In this document: positions 21,834 to 33,434 of the stretch, piece by piece
Layout: each line of letters starts with the position of its first letter
Position numbering within the stretch: the stretch's first letter is position 1
From: Pieris napi
Taxonomy: Eukaryota > Arthropoda > Insecta > Lepidoptera > Pieridae
Length of the DNA: 64,000 nt
NCBI RefSeq assembly: GCF_905475465.1
Contig: NC_062238.1
Location: forward strand, 6,924,501-6,988,500
Direction: 5' to 3'
Notes under the pieces: model-generated
What the model saw: the letters and a program-made list of their open reading frames with translations, nothing else
Told to the model about the DNA's origin: nothing
Databases searched by the model: none
Position numbers and translations under genes: made by a program

Positions 21834-24191
21834 TCGTGTATATGATTTATATTCTATGACATATTATGTTACCCATTTCCTCCATCCATTTTGTTCTATG
21901 ATAAGGGGAAAGAAGCCTACGGAACCGGCATAAAAAGCTCTATGAAGCTTATACTCCCACGCTTATACCTATTTCAATGGGTGCTAGTTTTCAAGTGTAG
22001 ATGTGTTCTTTTTTTAAAATTTGCTGGTCGTATCCCAGAGAGTTTCTGTGGAGGTTTCACTAGTTACCCTAGATATAATATCAATAGAAAAAGACCTTAT
22101 TGTAACTCTATTATTAGAATAAAGGGCTTTATTATTTATATGTAACAATAAGCGCCGATGATGTGTTAAAAATCTTACGTGACTTGTTGGGCATATAAAA
22201 TTCTTTAACAAATTATTTGATAACGATCAGCAATAAATACCTCGAGTTCCAATACCATAATTAGCTCCCTGTATTTAATTATAAGAAAAGCTCAAAGGAA
22301 GCGCCTTACTATGTATCAATTAATGATAAGAATAAACCCATAAATACATAATTACTCTAACTATTCAAGTTCCTTTTCTAGAAAAGAAAAAAAAAGAAAA
22401 AAAAATGAAGTCTCTAACGTTGATGTTTTTACAAAGTTAGTTCTTATATTGTCTGGACATGTTTTCATGTTAATTTACTTTGATATGGCGCACTGGTAAT
22501 GTCCTAATTGGCATGCACATTACGCTTCGAAATTTTAACAAATCAGAATTCATTATTTTTATGTGGTATTGAGAATTGACATGAAAGCGCACAGAAAGGA
22601 AATTGTTATGTTACCATAAGAATACATCCGTGGAATGCGACAAAATTACGCACCGAGACTAATATTACCTATCATCTGTAGTAATAATATAATAAATAAT
22701 ACTATTTAAAATTACTATTGGATGAATAAAATATTTTGGCTTTATTTTAAGTTGGTAACCCCCATTCAAAAGCCATTTTCTTCATTCCTACTATAAATAT
22801 AACGACCTACCTAGTACCTACTTCTTCATCTTCGTAGTTTTCATTACTGAAAGTCGTGCCTGCCTTAAAATCGGTAATAGATACGTTGATATGCTGCCTC
22901 CATTACTCCATCCTTCGCTTATCGAAGGGAGAGCCACGCTGAGACCAAAAATTTTCTAATTTGGGTAGATGATCGACTCTACTTTCCTACTACTCCCCCT
23001 ACCATTACCAGCTTGTACCTACTCTAACTACTATACATTGAACTCTACCCTAGTACCTACTATAACTACTATATATTAAACGTCTTGCAACTTAGGACAA
23101 TAATTGACTATTAATGGAAGAGATCAATGACTTCTTAATTGGCATTATGTGGACGCCGATAATTTCAACTATGTAATTTTATCACGTTGAGATGCAACAA
23201 AAAATAATTCGATCACACTCGTTAATAACAATGTAACGGATTATTTTGTAATAATGTTAAATGACTCTTAACTACCGCTAGTTTGGTACTTTTTTGCGCT
23301 TTAAACTACTTACTATGAACACGATTAATAATTATTGCATGTATATTGTGTTTTTAATACTAAAAACATATTTGTGATTCGTATTTATAACTATATAAAA
23401 AAGTCTTTACAATAATAAATTAAATAAAAGATGTGATAATCCTATTAACTTTGCGACTCACTTAAGACTTTGTTTCCGAAAGACCCTTATTCACCGTAAG
23501 AGCGAGCATTTACAAGTCATACTAGAAGTCTTTTTTCATTTGATATTTTAGTGTCAAAATAAGGACGCTGTAATTCTTATTGTGTGTCTATACTATGTAA
23601 TACTACTTTACGTTTAACTATCTAATATTTATGTAATATATTCAAAATAAGGTCTACAATACAACTGAATATAAATGACGAAATATTACAAATATTGTTT
23701 TCCGTGTTCGAACAATGTAAAGTGTTCAAACAATAATTTAATAACGTAATCCTTATTTATTGCAATAACTTTTACTTCGCATAAATCTGTAATGGACAGT
23801 ACTTTCTTCTTGTAAACATGTCAAAAATTGTCAGTACTTCCTCTTACAATTGTATTGTATGTAAACGTTTTACGCCGTAAAAAATATGAAGGCTTGAACA
23901 ATTTCTTTATTTGAATTACCTGTCTTATCTTAGGTTCTATGTTTTACGATAGGAATAGTTATTTATATGCGAAACAAATTCAATAACTTACAAAAAATAC
24001 ACAAATAGGTGATATTTTAAACCGGTGAAACAATTTGGTAAACCAATCTGGCCTGACTCTGATATCTAATAGAGACAGCGATACCGATTCCGACGTTTTT
24101 GTATCGTAGTTCTCTCAATACCCGTAGGGGTGATGTCTTGTAATAATAATCCGCAGATTGCATTCGTTTTAATATTTTAAAGACTAATTGA
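21834..24191. other. Non-coding AT-rich stretch
   Basis: No coding exon seen. A short local duplication of CTAACTACTATA occurs near 23025 and 23070 (CTATAACTACTATA). Purine runs at 22383-22405 are low complexity. Confidence 0.45.
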
Positions 24192-24322
24192 AGATCAGCC
24201 TTTTGTGCCTGACATATGTATGTTATTTGAGATTTAAGAGCTGCCTGTTTCCTCACGATGCCTTCACAAAAAATCCATAGTGCACCTCAGAGTTGCTTAA
24301 GCCACTAGGCCAACACTGTTTT
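24192..24322 (-). repeat. SINE family B copy (degenerate)
   Basis: Minus strand reads CAGTGTTGGCCTAGTGGCTT at the head and GCATCGTGAGGAAACAGGC inside, as in the copies at 47.7 and 60.9 kb. Confidence 0.6.
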
Positions 24323-24610
24323 ATTGCACAGCTTCAATATACAAATCATAACCTTCATAAGGTCTTAAGGTAATTATGCTTATTCATTATATTCAAAGCT
24401 ATTACAAATCTAAAAGGGGTTACAAACTGGTTGGCACGTAACCGCATATAATACTACTGAGACTTTCCCTTACGCAGTCTATTTGCACCATTAACCTGCT
24501 AGAGTTAATAGTCTGTGGTTTCGGACTTTTCTATTTTTAAACCCTATTTAACGTTATCTGTGGTTTGGAAATGAAATATGTAATCTAAAATACAAGCTAT
24601 TGCCCGAATA

Positions 24611-24668
24611 ATTCTACGAAAGACTAGGCGGTATGGTCGAAAGACTATAGCCTGCGCCATGGGCGGAA
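24611..24668 (+). repeat. Dispersed repeat, copy 1 of pair
   Basis: TCTACGAAAGACTAGGCGGT then AAGACTATAGCCTGCGCCAT recur at 61.85 kb in the same orientation with few differences and an A-rich 3' end. Confidence 0.6.
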
Positions 24669-26460
24669 AAAAAAACTATTGCCCGAGTTCGTAGGCTTTA
24701 ATACATTTGATAACAATAAAATATGTCGGTACCATTTGCTTGTCCTTCTGGAATGAAATGACTTTTGGTAAAAAAGTAATTCCAGTGATAAAATCTTTCA
24801 AAGTCATAATGTTAACCTTTTATATTGAGGTAGATTAGGTTAGTTGATTTTAGATATATCTATTATGTATACAGGTCATAACAAAAGTAGAAACTTAAAA
24901 CATAAAGATTTTATGTAAAAAAATTCGAAAAATATATGAGTGCAAAATAGACAAGAAATTTAAATATAGTCTTTGCGCATAGATAAATGATGACAGAGGC
25001 AAGACAACGATTATACAAAAAATATACAATTATATTAACTCTTGCTCACAATAATAAGCCAAGAAGCGGTTGGGTATTTTACAAGGAATGTAGCCGCCAG
25101 CATTATGATAACATTGACTTTAGTTTGTGCTAGAAATGTATTCAGAATAATTTTTAGATAAGGTAATTAAATAATATTATGTTGGAATATTGAAATATTC
25201 ATGAAGCTTACAACCGTCAAACACTGGATATAAAAAATAATATATCGCCTTTATAATAATAAAAAAATTGACACAAGGACAACTTTATTGTCTGTGACTA
25301 TGCGACCCAGAAATACAGATTAAAAACATGTTCAATACCTATAAATAAATTTAGATTATACAGTGGTCTCATATAAACTAATGCTTTCCGCGTCGATTTA
25401 TTACTCGGTATGAGGCTGTATAATGAGCAGGCAATAGGTAGTTTTAATGGATGCAGAGCGGTAAAAACGCATTAATTTTCTTACTATTATCTCAAGCTCC
25501 GCTGCAGGCGCCAATTACTTCCTAACTAAAGGTGAATATGTTGTTTAAGTATGTTGATTTAGTTTCAAGATTTTTATAAATGTCTGTGTTTCAGTAAATT
25601 ATAATAAAATAAAATAATTAAATTTTGGTACAAGGGTGTCGTAAATAGTGGTTTGATACTCTGTGGTCGTTGGGTCGCTAAGCAACTCACTAATATTTAG
25701 GTATCGTTAATGCTAACTGGTTACTGCTCCAGTTTGTTTTAAGGAATCATATTTTAAGACATTTTAAGATGATTAAAACATATGGATAGAATCACAAGAT
25801 GTCACAGTCAAGAAATTGCTTGTAAACTCACAACTCGAACGGGTGAAAAAAAGCTTTGAAATTGAAATAAGCACAAACAACAAGAGCAAAACTAACTTGA
25901 CATTGACAGTACTGAGTAGTCAACCCTAGTCCTAGTCCTACATTAACTAGTAGTCTAATAACATTAAAAACACTTCAGGAATAGACTATTTTAGACTACA
26001 CTATACTACATAGGTACTATCTGTCATCTGTCAGCTATCCGCTGTCAAACTGTCATTTTTCGTTTATTGAAACCGCAATTTGGCCCGCAACTTCTTTGCA
26101 GTAATAAAAAGATACTTTTTGCGAATTGATTTAGATTATTTTCAGTCGTAATGCGATTCTCAGGTCGTCAACGGAACCAATGAATTTTTAACTATAGGAG
26201 CGCTCATACGATGCCGATAACACATCGTGAGGACATAATATAAACTACGAGTCGATAAACAAATCTCACCAATGAAACAGATGCCAAGACCTAGATCCAT
26301 AAACAATTATAAAGCAACATTGCAAGGCTTACAGTGATTTTATTTATTTGCTTGGTTACAATATCTAAATAATTTAACATGTGATGAGGAGCATGAAGAT
26401 ATGACAGCAGGTGCTTACAAGCATTTAATAAAAAAAACATGGGCGAGTTAAAAGAGTTAC
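24669..26460. other. Non-coding stretch with a TGTCA cluster
   Basis: No exon identified. At 26020-26062, TGTCATCTGTCAG and CTGTCAAACTGTCATTTT give a TGTCA cluster like the one upstream of CLEC16A/ema. Whether it marks a promoter is unknown. Confidence 0.35.
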
Positions 26461-26575
26461 TAAGTTTATTGCCAGTTCTTCTCGTCCGTTCTACTTGATT
26501 TGAGAACTGCCAGTGAATGTTAAATTAGAAGCATATTGTTTTTTCATGTTACCTACACGAATAAATTTGATTTTA
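26461..26575 (+). repeat. LINE 3'-UTR fragment (AGTTCTTCTCGTCC family)
   Basis: TTTATTGCCAGTTCTTCTCG and TTGATTTGAGAACTGCCAGT, then a tail near GAATAAATTTGATTTTA, typical of a LINE 3' end. Confidence 0.65.
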
Positions 26576-27485
26576 TTTACGTAAAAGACTTACAAACATA
26601 CATCAAACTTTCGCGTTTTACTCATTAGACATATGATTGAATAGCTAATTACTGAATTGCCAATAACAATCCGTTAAACAATAGCAAACTGTGTTAATTA
26701 GTTAGTTAAATGTAACTGCTATTTGTCTAGTGTTATTGAATATGCACATTAACTATTGAGCTTCGAAATGAGTTTAAATACTATGTAAATGTATTTAACT
26801 GTATTGTTTAAAGTTGAATTATGTAACACAGTTATGTGTGGAGTTCGGTCACGGTAGTGTAACTTGTATTTTAAATCAACGTAGCGTCCATGACTGTGGT
26901 CATGCAAGGACCTTTCATAGGCCCTGTTTTGTTTCTTCACTATATATATAAGGCTATTTCGTTTACGCTGCTTTTTACCATTTTACTATGCACTATAGAA
27001 CCAGATATACCTTGGAATGTTGAATGCCAACTGATTTCTCTACAACTCGCTCCTTACGTGACCTTTACCGTGACTTGTGGGTTAAAAGAGGCATGAAGAA
27101 ACGATGTTCGTAATGCATTTGCATTCGTAAACATGCTTAAAATAGAAGCCTAGAGAAGTAGAAACAATTAGTATGATGGAATAGATTATTAAGAAGAAAT
27201 GATGATGATGATTAAATACTTAATAGCCTTAATTATGAAGTTTAATAATTATCTTTTTAAATCTTTGAAGATTCTTTATACTATTACTTACGGAAAAAGG
27301 ATAAGGTTTTCTACAGTATTCTTAATTTATCTTATGTAAACAGCTTACAATTATTATTCAATAAGCAAGATACTTAATAAAACAGATGTATAAATTTGAA
27401 TTTAAAATAAAAATGGTCATTTTGAAAAAAGAACGGCACACAGATCTTTGCAATTGCTGTTGACATATAATTTATTATAGCCCTC

Positions 27486-27541
27486 ACTGACATTTCAAAA
27501 AATGATAGCTGTCAGAAATCTACGGAATTAAAAATCAGGGT
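27486..27541 (+). repeat. Repeat shared with 34.75 kb
   Basis: AAAAAATGATAGCTGTCAGA and TCTACGGAATTAAAAATCAG match 34752-34807; a partial inverted copy lies at 34271-34305. Confidence 0.6.
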
Positions 27542-28323
27542 ATATTATGTAGGAACTATGAAGAGATCCTAATTTAAAAAAATCGTTCCTTGGAAGATTA
27601 TTTTTTTCTGAATTGTTTTAAGAAAATAATACAAATATGTTTGTCTTATATTTAAGATAAGATGTAAAAACACAAATATACAGTTATAACAATTTTCTTA
27701 ACCTACAAAGTAAAAATAATAATAATTAAAAATTAATAAATAGAAAAATGAAACTAATTTTAAAAAAGTCACTTTGGCAGTGTACCTTCAACGCTTCGCT
27801 GTATTGCGATACTTATGCGTTGAGCAAGGAAAGCACCAGTTCTGGGTACTAACTACCAGGCGCCACGACCCAAGAGTCTCTACTCCAAAGAGAAACTAAA
27901 TCAGGGACATTTCATTTTCATAGATCTAATAAAATGTTTCCTTTCCAAACGATATATATAAATTAGAATTAAATTGTCTAGAACGGTTAGAATGTTTAAC
28001 AATTACCTTTACTCTCTTCTCCAATAAATGAAACACTAATTGTTAAGTGAAAGTCAAAATTTATCTCTTTCATAACAAAATGATCGAGTTAATAAGACTC
28101 ATTATGTCATCTTAAGTAAACCACAGACCGCATTTTTATTTTAACAAGATTGTGAACGTGATGAAAGTAATCGGACATACAAATTAGGGTCACCGACACT
28201 CAATAACAAAACCACAACGGTAATTTCAAACGGAGGGTTCCGTAAAAATATTGTATAGTTTTAAAAACTCTTACAGTAAATATATTTATACTCGTGTGTT
28301 TATTAATACATATTAACGCAGGA

Positions 28324-28425
28324 AATAGATTAACAAAATCAAAGGGTGATTGAGACGTTCGAAATTTGAAAGTAGAAGAAGAAATACCAATTTCCGGTAA
28401 TACTTCATTTACCACCCGTAAGATT
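28324..28425. repeat. Local duplication, copy 1
   Basis: AAAATCAAAGGGTGATTGAG through CCACCCGTAAGA is repeated about 225 bases downstream with scattered differences and small indels. Confidence 0.7.
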
Positions 28426-28550
28426 TACATTTATATGGGATCATATTTGTTTCTAACTGCCTAATATATTTAATGTGTTTTCGTATTATGTTGTTCCAAA
28501 CTTGGGACATAAACGCTAGACTTATATCCCAAGTGTGTTAAGTAATAAAA

Positions 28551-28650
28551 ATAGATTATTAAAATCAAAGGGTGATTGAGACCGATTCGAAATTTGAAAG
28601 TTGAAGAAGAAATTTCAATTTCCGGAAATGCGATTTACTACCCGTAAGTT
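28551..28650. repeat. Local duplication, copy 2
   Basis: AAAATCAAAGGGTGATTGAG through CTACCCGTAAGT; direct copy of 28324-28425. Open frames across it are not shared, so it is unlikely to be coding. Confidence 0.7.
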
Positions 28651-30035
28651 TGATTGTATGTATCTATGTAATTGGATTGTATCATAATGACGTCATCGGG
28701 CTTCTGAATAGGTGTTCAGGGTCTGTGTTCTTTTGTTGTCTTTGGTTCTCAACAAACTATTAAATCACTTTCTGTAACGACAGGTTAACCATATTTTATT
28801 CAAATGTCTTTCATAGACTAGTATTGGCAAGTGAAATAATGCAAGTAAGTGATACCTCCCACCGTCACATGGATGCGTTGCTGAAGTCAAAAAATATTAT
28901 AGTGCATTATATAACGTTAAAATACCATGAGGACAATTTAAATAAACAAGTGAAATATTGGAAAATCAAGTGAAAATACATGTGATTAAAAATAAATGAA
29001 AATTTGTGCCCAAAGACTTGGCAATTGGTCTCGTTATCAGGCCATAAAATAAAATATTATTAATTAGGGCTATTACAACTTCTCATTTTTAGCTTGTTAT
29101 AATATTGTTTAACTAAATTTTTTGCCATATTACGAGGCTATTTGGATTTGGACAACCCTAGGTACAAAATGCTTTAAGAAATTAAATATGTAATAACTAA
29201 ATGGTCGTTTTTCGAACACGTGAATTAAACTACTTTCTCATAAATCTCATTTGTATTGTGTAAATTATTAAACAAAGTATACCAGTGAAAAATCTTGGCA
29301 AGTGGGACTTTTAAGAAAGCGTAACGACAATTCGACATCTAGAAACACGGAGTTGTTTATTACAGAATATTTATAATATTTATAATACATAAACTAATAG
29401 CAGTGTGAGAACGTCTGCTATGCTTGCCAACGTGTGTGTGTGTGTGGGGTTCAATAAATTAGTAACAAAACCGGTCTTACAGTTGGCCTACTCTCTACTG
29501 AAAGTCCTGCGGGGGTTGGTGAGCAACACAAGAACTTGCGCTTACTGAATGCTGTCTGCGACACTATCGAAATATTAATGTGTTCACAGAGTGAGTTCAC
29601 AGTAGCGATATTGTGTATTTAATATTATATGTTAGGGGTTATAATTTAGCCAGCCCAGCTCCTTCCAGAAGCACAGAAGTCTCCTGGGCACTTCACAGGC
29701 TTCACGGAGCTAATATTATGTGTATACTATATTTTTTTACATTAACGTATTGTAAATTAAATTAACAAATAATTGTTCAGTAAAAAAAGTCGGATACATT
29801 TTTTGTATTGTAAAAGCGATACGCCAAGTAGGTGCGAGATGAAACAGTAACAATCGTTATTGCTGTAGTTTTTCATAGAAAGTGAATTTGACAGCCCTTT
29901 TCACCATAAAAAAACACCGAGTCACGATAATCTAATTAAATTTAAATTAAGTTTTTATAACAAATACAAAAATGGATATAAAAAACATCTTTGCATACAA
30001 AAACTACAGCAAATAGATCCATGAATGCAAGCTTA
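28651..30035. other. Non-coding stretch with (GT)n and a short GC-richer block
   Basis: A (GT)n run sits at about 29431-29444. A GC-richer block at 29650-29712 (CAGCCCAGCTCCTTCCAGAA) has no clear gene or repeat identity. Confidence 0.4.
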
Positions 30036-30138
30036 TTAGCTCATAACATCTCCGTTATCAATACTCGTTTTCTCTTCCATGAAATAGACTACTTCCTCAA
30101 TCCTACCTTTTATGGCAGTGCTTCTAAGGAAGTGTGAT
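30036..30138 (-). CDS. Candidate terminal exon, unidentified gene
   Basis: Minus strand TATTTTTATTCCAG precedes 103 bases. The single open frame starts after one base, reads SHFLRSTAIKGRIEEVVYFM then EEKTSIDNGDVMS and ends with TAA at 30036-30038. The other two frames close at once. The composition looks like protein (charged, helical). It needs an upstream exon ending two bases into a codon. I do not recognise the product. Confidence 0.4.
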
Positions 30139-30562
30139 CTGGAATAAAAATATTAACAAGTATTAATTACTGAGTAAAAAAGAATAAAATGTCGTAGGAA
30201 TTTCTTTCAATATATTGAATAATTGTTATCGCCTATTATAGTAGATACTTCTGTAACTGTATCGTAGATAATAAATGTTTAGTTTCGGTTTTATATATCA
30301 TTTAAGTTATTATTATACTATTCATAAACTATTTCATGTCTACGCTACTCAGTGCGACATTCTAATCATTTAAGTTCCCATAATTCCTTTGTATTATAAC
30401 GAAGTTTTAAGGCAATTAATATTTTTATATAATAATTAATTCTAATATTATATGTTGGTATTATCATTTATTAAGTATATTTGCGTCATATTAAATTATC
30501 ATTATTAATCTAGATCGTTCTTCTATGTCATACTGATAGTATTAGTTGGTCGGGATAATACG

Positions 30563-30831
30563 TGCAGCTGAGTTTCATCCCCGGACGTCAAGGAAGAATA
30601 CAAAATACTATCCGTATCACCTCGATGTCCGTCGTTCCACAACTGAGCGTTTTTAAGACAGTTTTTCCCGCACTACCACTATGTGGAACCAGCTTCCCAC
30701 TGAAGTATTTCCAAACCAATTCGACTTAGAGACCTTCAAGCGTACCAAGCCTTAAAAGGCCGGCAACGCACTTGCGAGCCTTCTGGCAATGTGAGTTCCT
30801 ACCCGTTTGCGTCCTATTACATTAAAAAAAA
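30563..30831 (+). pseudogene. LINE ORF2 C-terminus and 3' tail (WN-LP family)
   Basis: Translates, with breaks, to TMWNQLPTEVFPNQFDL and LKGRQRTCEPSG, the WN.LP....FK tail found at the C-terminus of CR1/jockey-type ORF2 proteins. It ends in ATTACATTAAAAAAA. 5'-truncated. Confidence 0.75.
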
Positions 30832-31251
30832 GTATGTAAAGTAGATGTCTCATCGCGAAATACTCCAGGTCAATGAACAATGGTATCAATCCTTACATTT
30901 ATCATATTTAACATCTCTTTAAAATGCTAAGTAGCCTACGATAAAAAGTAGAATAATATATCAATCAATTTTAGATGTAAATCGTGCAATTTTTTAAAGT
31001 GTAGATAATCAATTACATAATTTATCTAGAACTTCAGTTGTTTTTATTGCCATATCCAAAATAAACAATATTTATTGTTTTTTAATATGAAAAGTAGAGT
31101 CGCGATTAGCGAAATAGTTAACTTTACGCTTCAAGATTTATTTTATATATTGTTATATCCATATTATTCAGATACCTACCTACCTTTTTAGCTACAATTT
31201 ACATACAACTAATAACAATCCTTAACTATATGATAATCTCATAATACTTAC

Positions 31252-31320
31252 GTTAATAACAATGACAGGTTATATAAAGAGTTTGATTCAACGCACTAAT
31301 CTCGGGACCCATAGGTCGAA
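31252..31320 (-). CDS. Candidate alternative exon with early stop
   Basis: 69 bases between AATTGTTCAG and a consensus GTAAGT. The best frame, after two bases, reads RPMGPEISALNQTLYITC and hits TAA four bases before the donor. It joins in phase to the candidate exon at 49.5 kb. It may be an alternative 3' end, a poison exon or chance. Confidence 0.2.
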
Positions 31321-32129
31321 CTGAACAATTATTTTTAAACATAGTCAATTTATTGATAAAAAGATATCGCATTCACTGAAAAAACTGCTGAATAAAACTA
31401 AGATTCTTATATTACTGCAAAGCCATGTCTCAAGTAATAAACATGATTGAAGAATGTTCGCACGCACATACATTAGCTATATACCGGAAACAATTTTTAT
31501 AGAATTTTCTTATCAGATAAGTGTTTTTGTTAACTATGCCTAGTGACTTTAATATCTAATAACCGTTATTAACAAGATAGATATGTTACGATAGTGTAAA
31601 GTAAGATTTTATATGCCTTATACTTATCTCGTGGAGAAAAGTGTAGAGTAATTGAGACATAATCTCTTCTTACTGAAATGACATGCCTTCATAATGTATA
31701 TAAGTTTAGAATTATATAGCTATATTATTTATGGCAAATATTATTCACATACTGTCCCTAACTACTAAACTTGAGAGGCAAATATTAAGCTGTTTTATGC
31801 CTCAATATTATGTTGAATGATTTTCACTTTGCAAATAAACGATTCTGTTGAAACAGCATCTCCCTGACAGATAAGCGGTATGATTCTTCGAACTCGTCTT
31901 CTTCTACGTTTTACTTGATTCACCAAATCAAAATAATTTTAATTCTATCTTCAGTAATACAGTTGTCAATAAATTCAAATTGCTAAACAACGAGTTACTA
32001 TAGAATTTGGAATAAATATTGCACTTAATTATGTGAAATAAGGATGTCTACTTTTTCTCCAACTTAAAGAGAAGATACATCCTTAACCAATACCCAAGTA
32101 GTTTTGGTTTGTAACCGCGGATTCTAGGT

Positions 32130-32812
32130 GTCGCTAAGACATCATTTGACAGTAGACTCGTATCAATAAATAGTTATGTGTCAACTTACGGCAGTCTCAA
32201 AACGATATAATAAAACATTTTTAATTTAAAAATAGAATACTAACGTGGAAAAAGAAAGACCCCTAAGACATTTGACATTGACATTAGACTTATATCCATA
32301 AATAGTTGTGTCAACTTATGGCAGGCTCAAAACGATACAATAAAACATTTTTAATTTAAAAATAGAATACTAACGTGGAAAAAGAAAGACCCCTAAGACA
32401 TTTGACATTGACATTAGACTTATATCCATAAATAGTTGTGTCAACTTATGGCAGGCTCAAAACGATACAATAAAACATTTTTAATTTAAAAATAGAATAC
32501 TAACGTGGAAAAAGAAAGACCCCTAAGACATTTGACATTGACATTAGACTTATATCCATAAATAGTTGTGTCAACTTATGGCAGGCTCAAAACGATACAA
32601 TAAAACATTTTTAATTTAAAAATTGAATATAGCAAATACTAACGTGGAGAAATGATGTGAATTCTTCCTCCAACCTTAAGTGAAGATCCTCGAACAGTCA
32701 AACCACCGACTGGCCGCCCCAAAGACCCCTAAGACATTTGACATTGACATTAGACTCGTATCAATAAATAGTTCTGTCAACAAGTAGCAGTCTCGAAACG
32801 TTATGTAAATAA
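32130..32812. repeat. Tandem array with a 130-bp core unit
   Basis: The anchor TAGACT recurs at 32153, 32285, 32415, 32545 and 32751. Units starting at 32285 and 32415 are identical over 130 bases. The outer units differ: both carry CTCGTATCAATAAATAG where the inner ones have CTTATATCCATAAATAG. The last interval is 206 bases because of about 76 extra bases. Confidence 0.9.
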
Positions 32813-33078
32813 TTAATTAAATTGCGTGTATTTAAAGTTGATTGTAAAATGCGCGGTGTCAGCTCCATAACACCTTTGTAATAAAAATTACCAATTACAA
32901 TGGTAAATGCAATCAGGCAAATTACAATTGAATAACACCTAATGCAATTAAACGGTTAACGATTAACGACACGAGCTGACTCTATCAAATGTGATTGCGT
33001 AACTTCCACTTGGTTCGTTGGGAAAATACTTTGTACTGAAATGAAATACTTTGTGGTTGAAATCTTCACATTTCTTTA

Positions 33079-33296
33079 TAAAATAAATATAGTTAAAAAA
33101 AAACTAAAAAACACGCTTTTAAAGCACATCAATCTAAAAAGTGAAAAATAATTCCTAATTTAGGCTGAAAATGGTAATGAACAAAAAATACTGGTATTTT
33201 TGTGAAAAAGCGTGGGGCACTCTGTGCCATATTTTTCGTCTATCGGAAGTCTCGTCTAGCGTGTTTTTTTAGTTTTTTTTAACTATATTTATTTTA
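33079..33296. mobile_element. Inverted-repeat element (about 218 bp)
   Basis: Left arm TAAAATAAATATAGTTAAAA to ACACGCT (33079-33117) pairs with AGCGTGTTTTTTTAG to ATTTTA (33258-33296). About 38 bases match. No ORF. Likely a MITE. Confidence 0.65.
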
Positions 33297-33391
33297 TTTT
33301 CTAGTAAATTTTTTTTTCTTCGGATTATTGCATTGTCATCGATCTTTGACAGGTGCGCAAAGTTTGATTTAATCTGTCCGTTAAAAGTGGC

Positions 33392-33434
33392 TGTATGTCA
33401 AAACCGACTCCTTCGGACTCGATTTTGACATACA
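33392..33434. repeat. 43-bp near-perfect palindrome
   Basis: TGTATGTCAAAACCGACTCC and its inverted partner GGACTCGATTTTGACATACA meet at the centre with one or two mismatches. Confidence 0.7.

Noticed and set aside
26890..27096. Plus-strand frame with QGPFIGPVLFLHYI resembling an RT palm motif (QGS.LGP.LF)
   Set aside because: Only this short stretch fits, no flanking RT blocks; too weak to call a LINE fragment.
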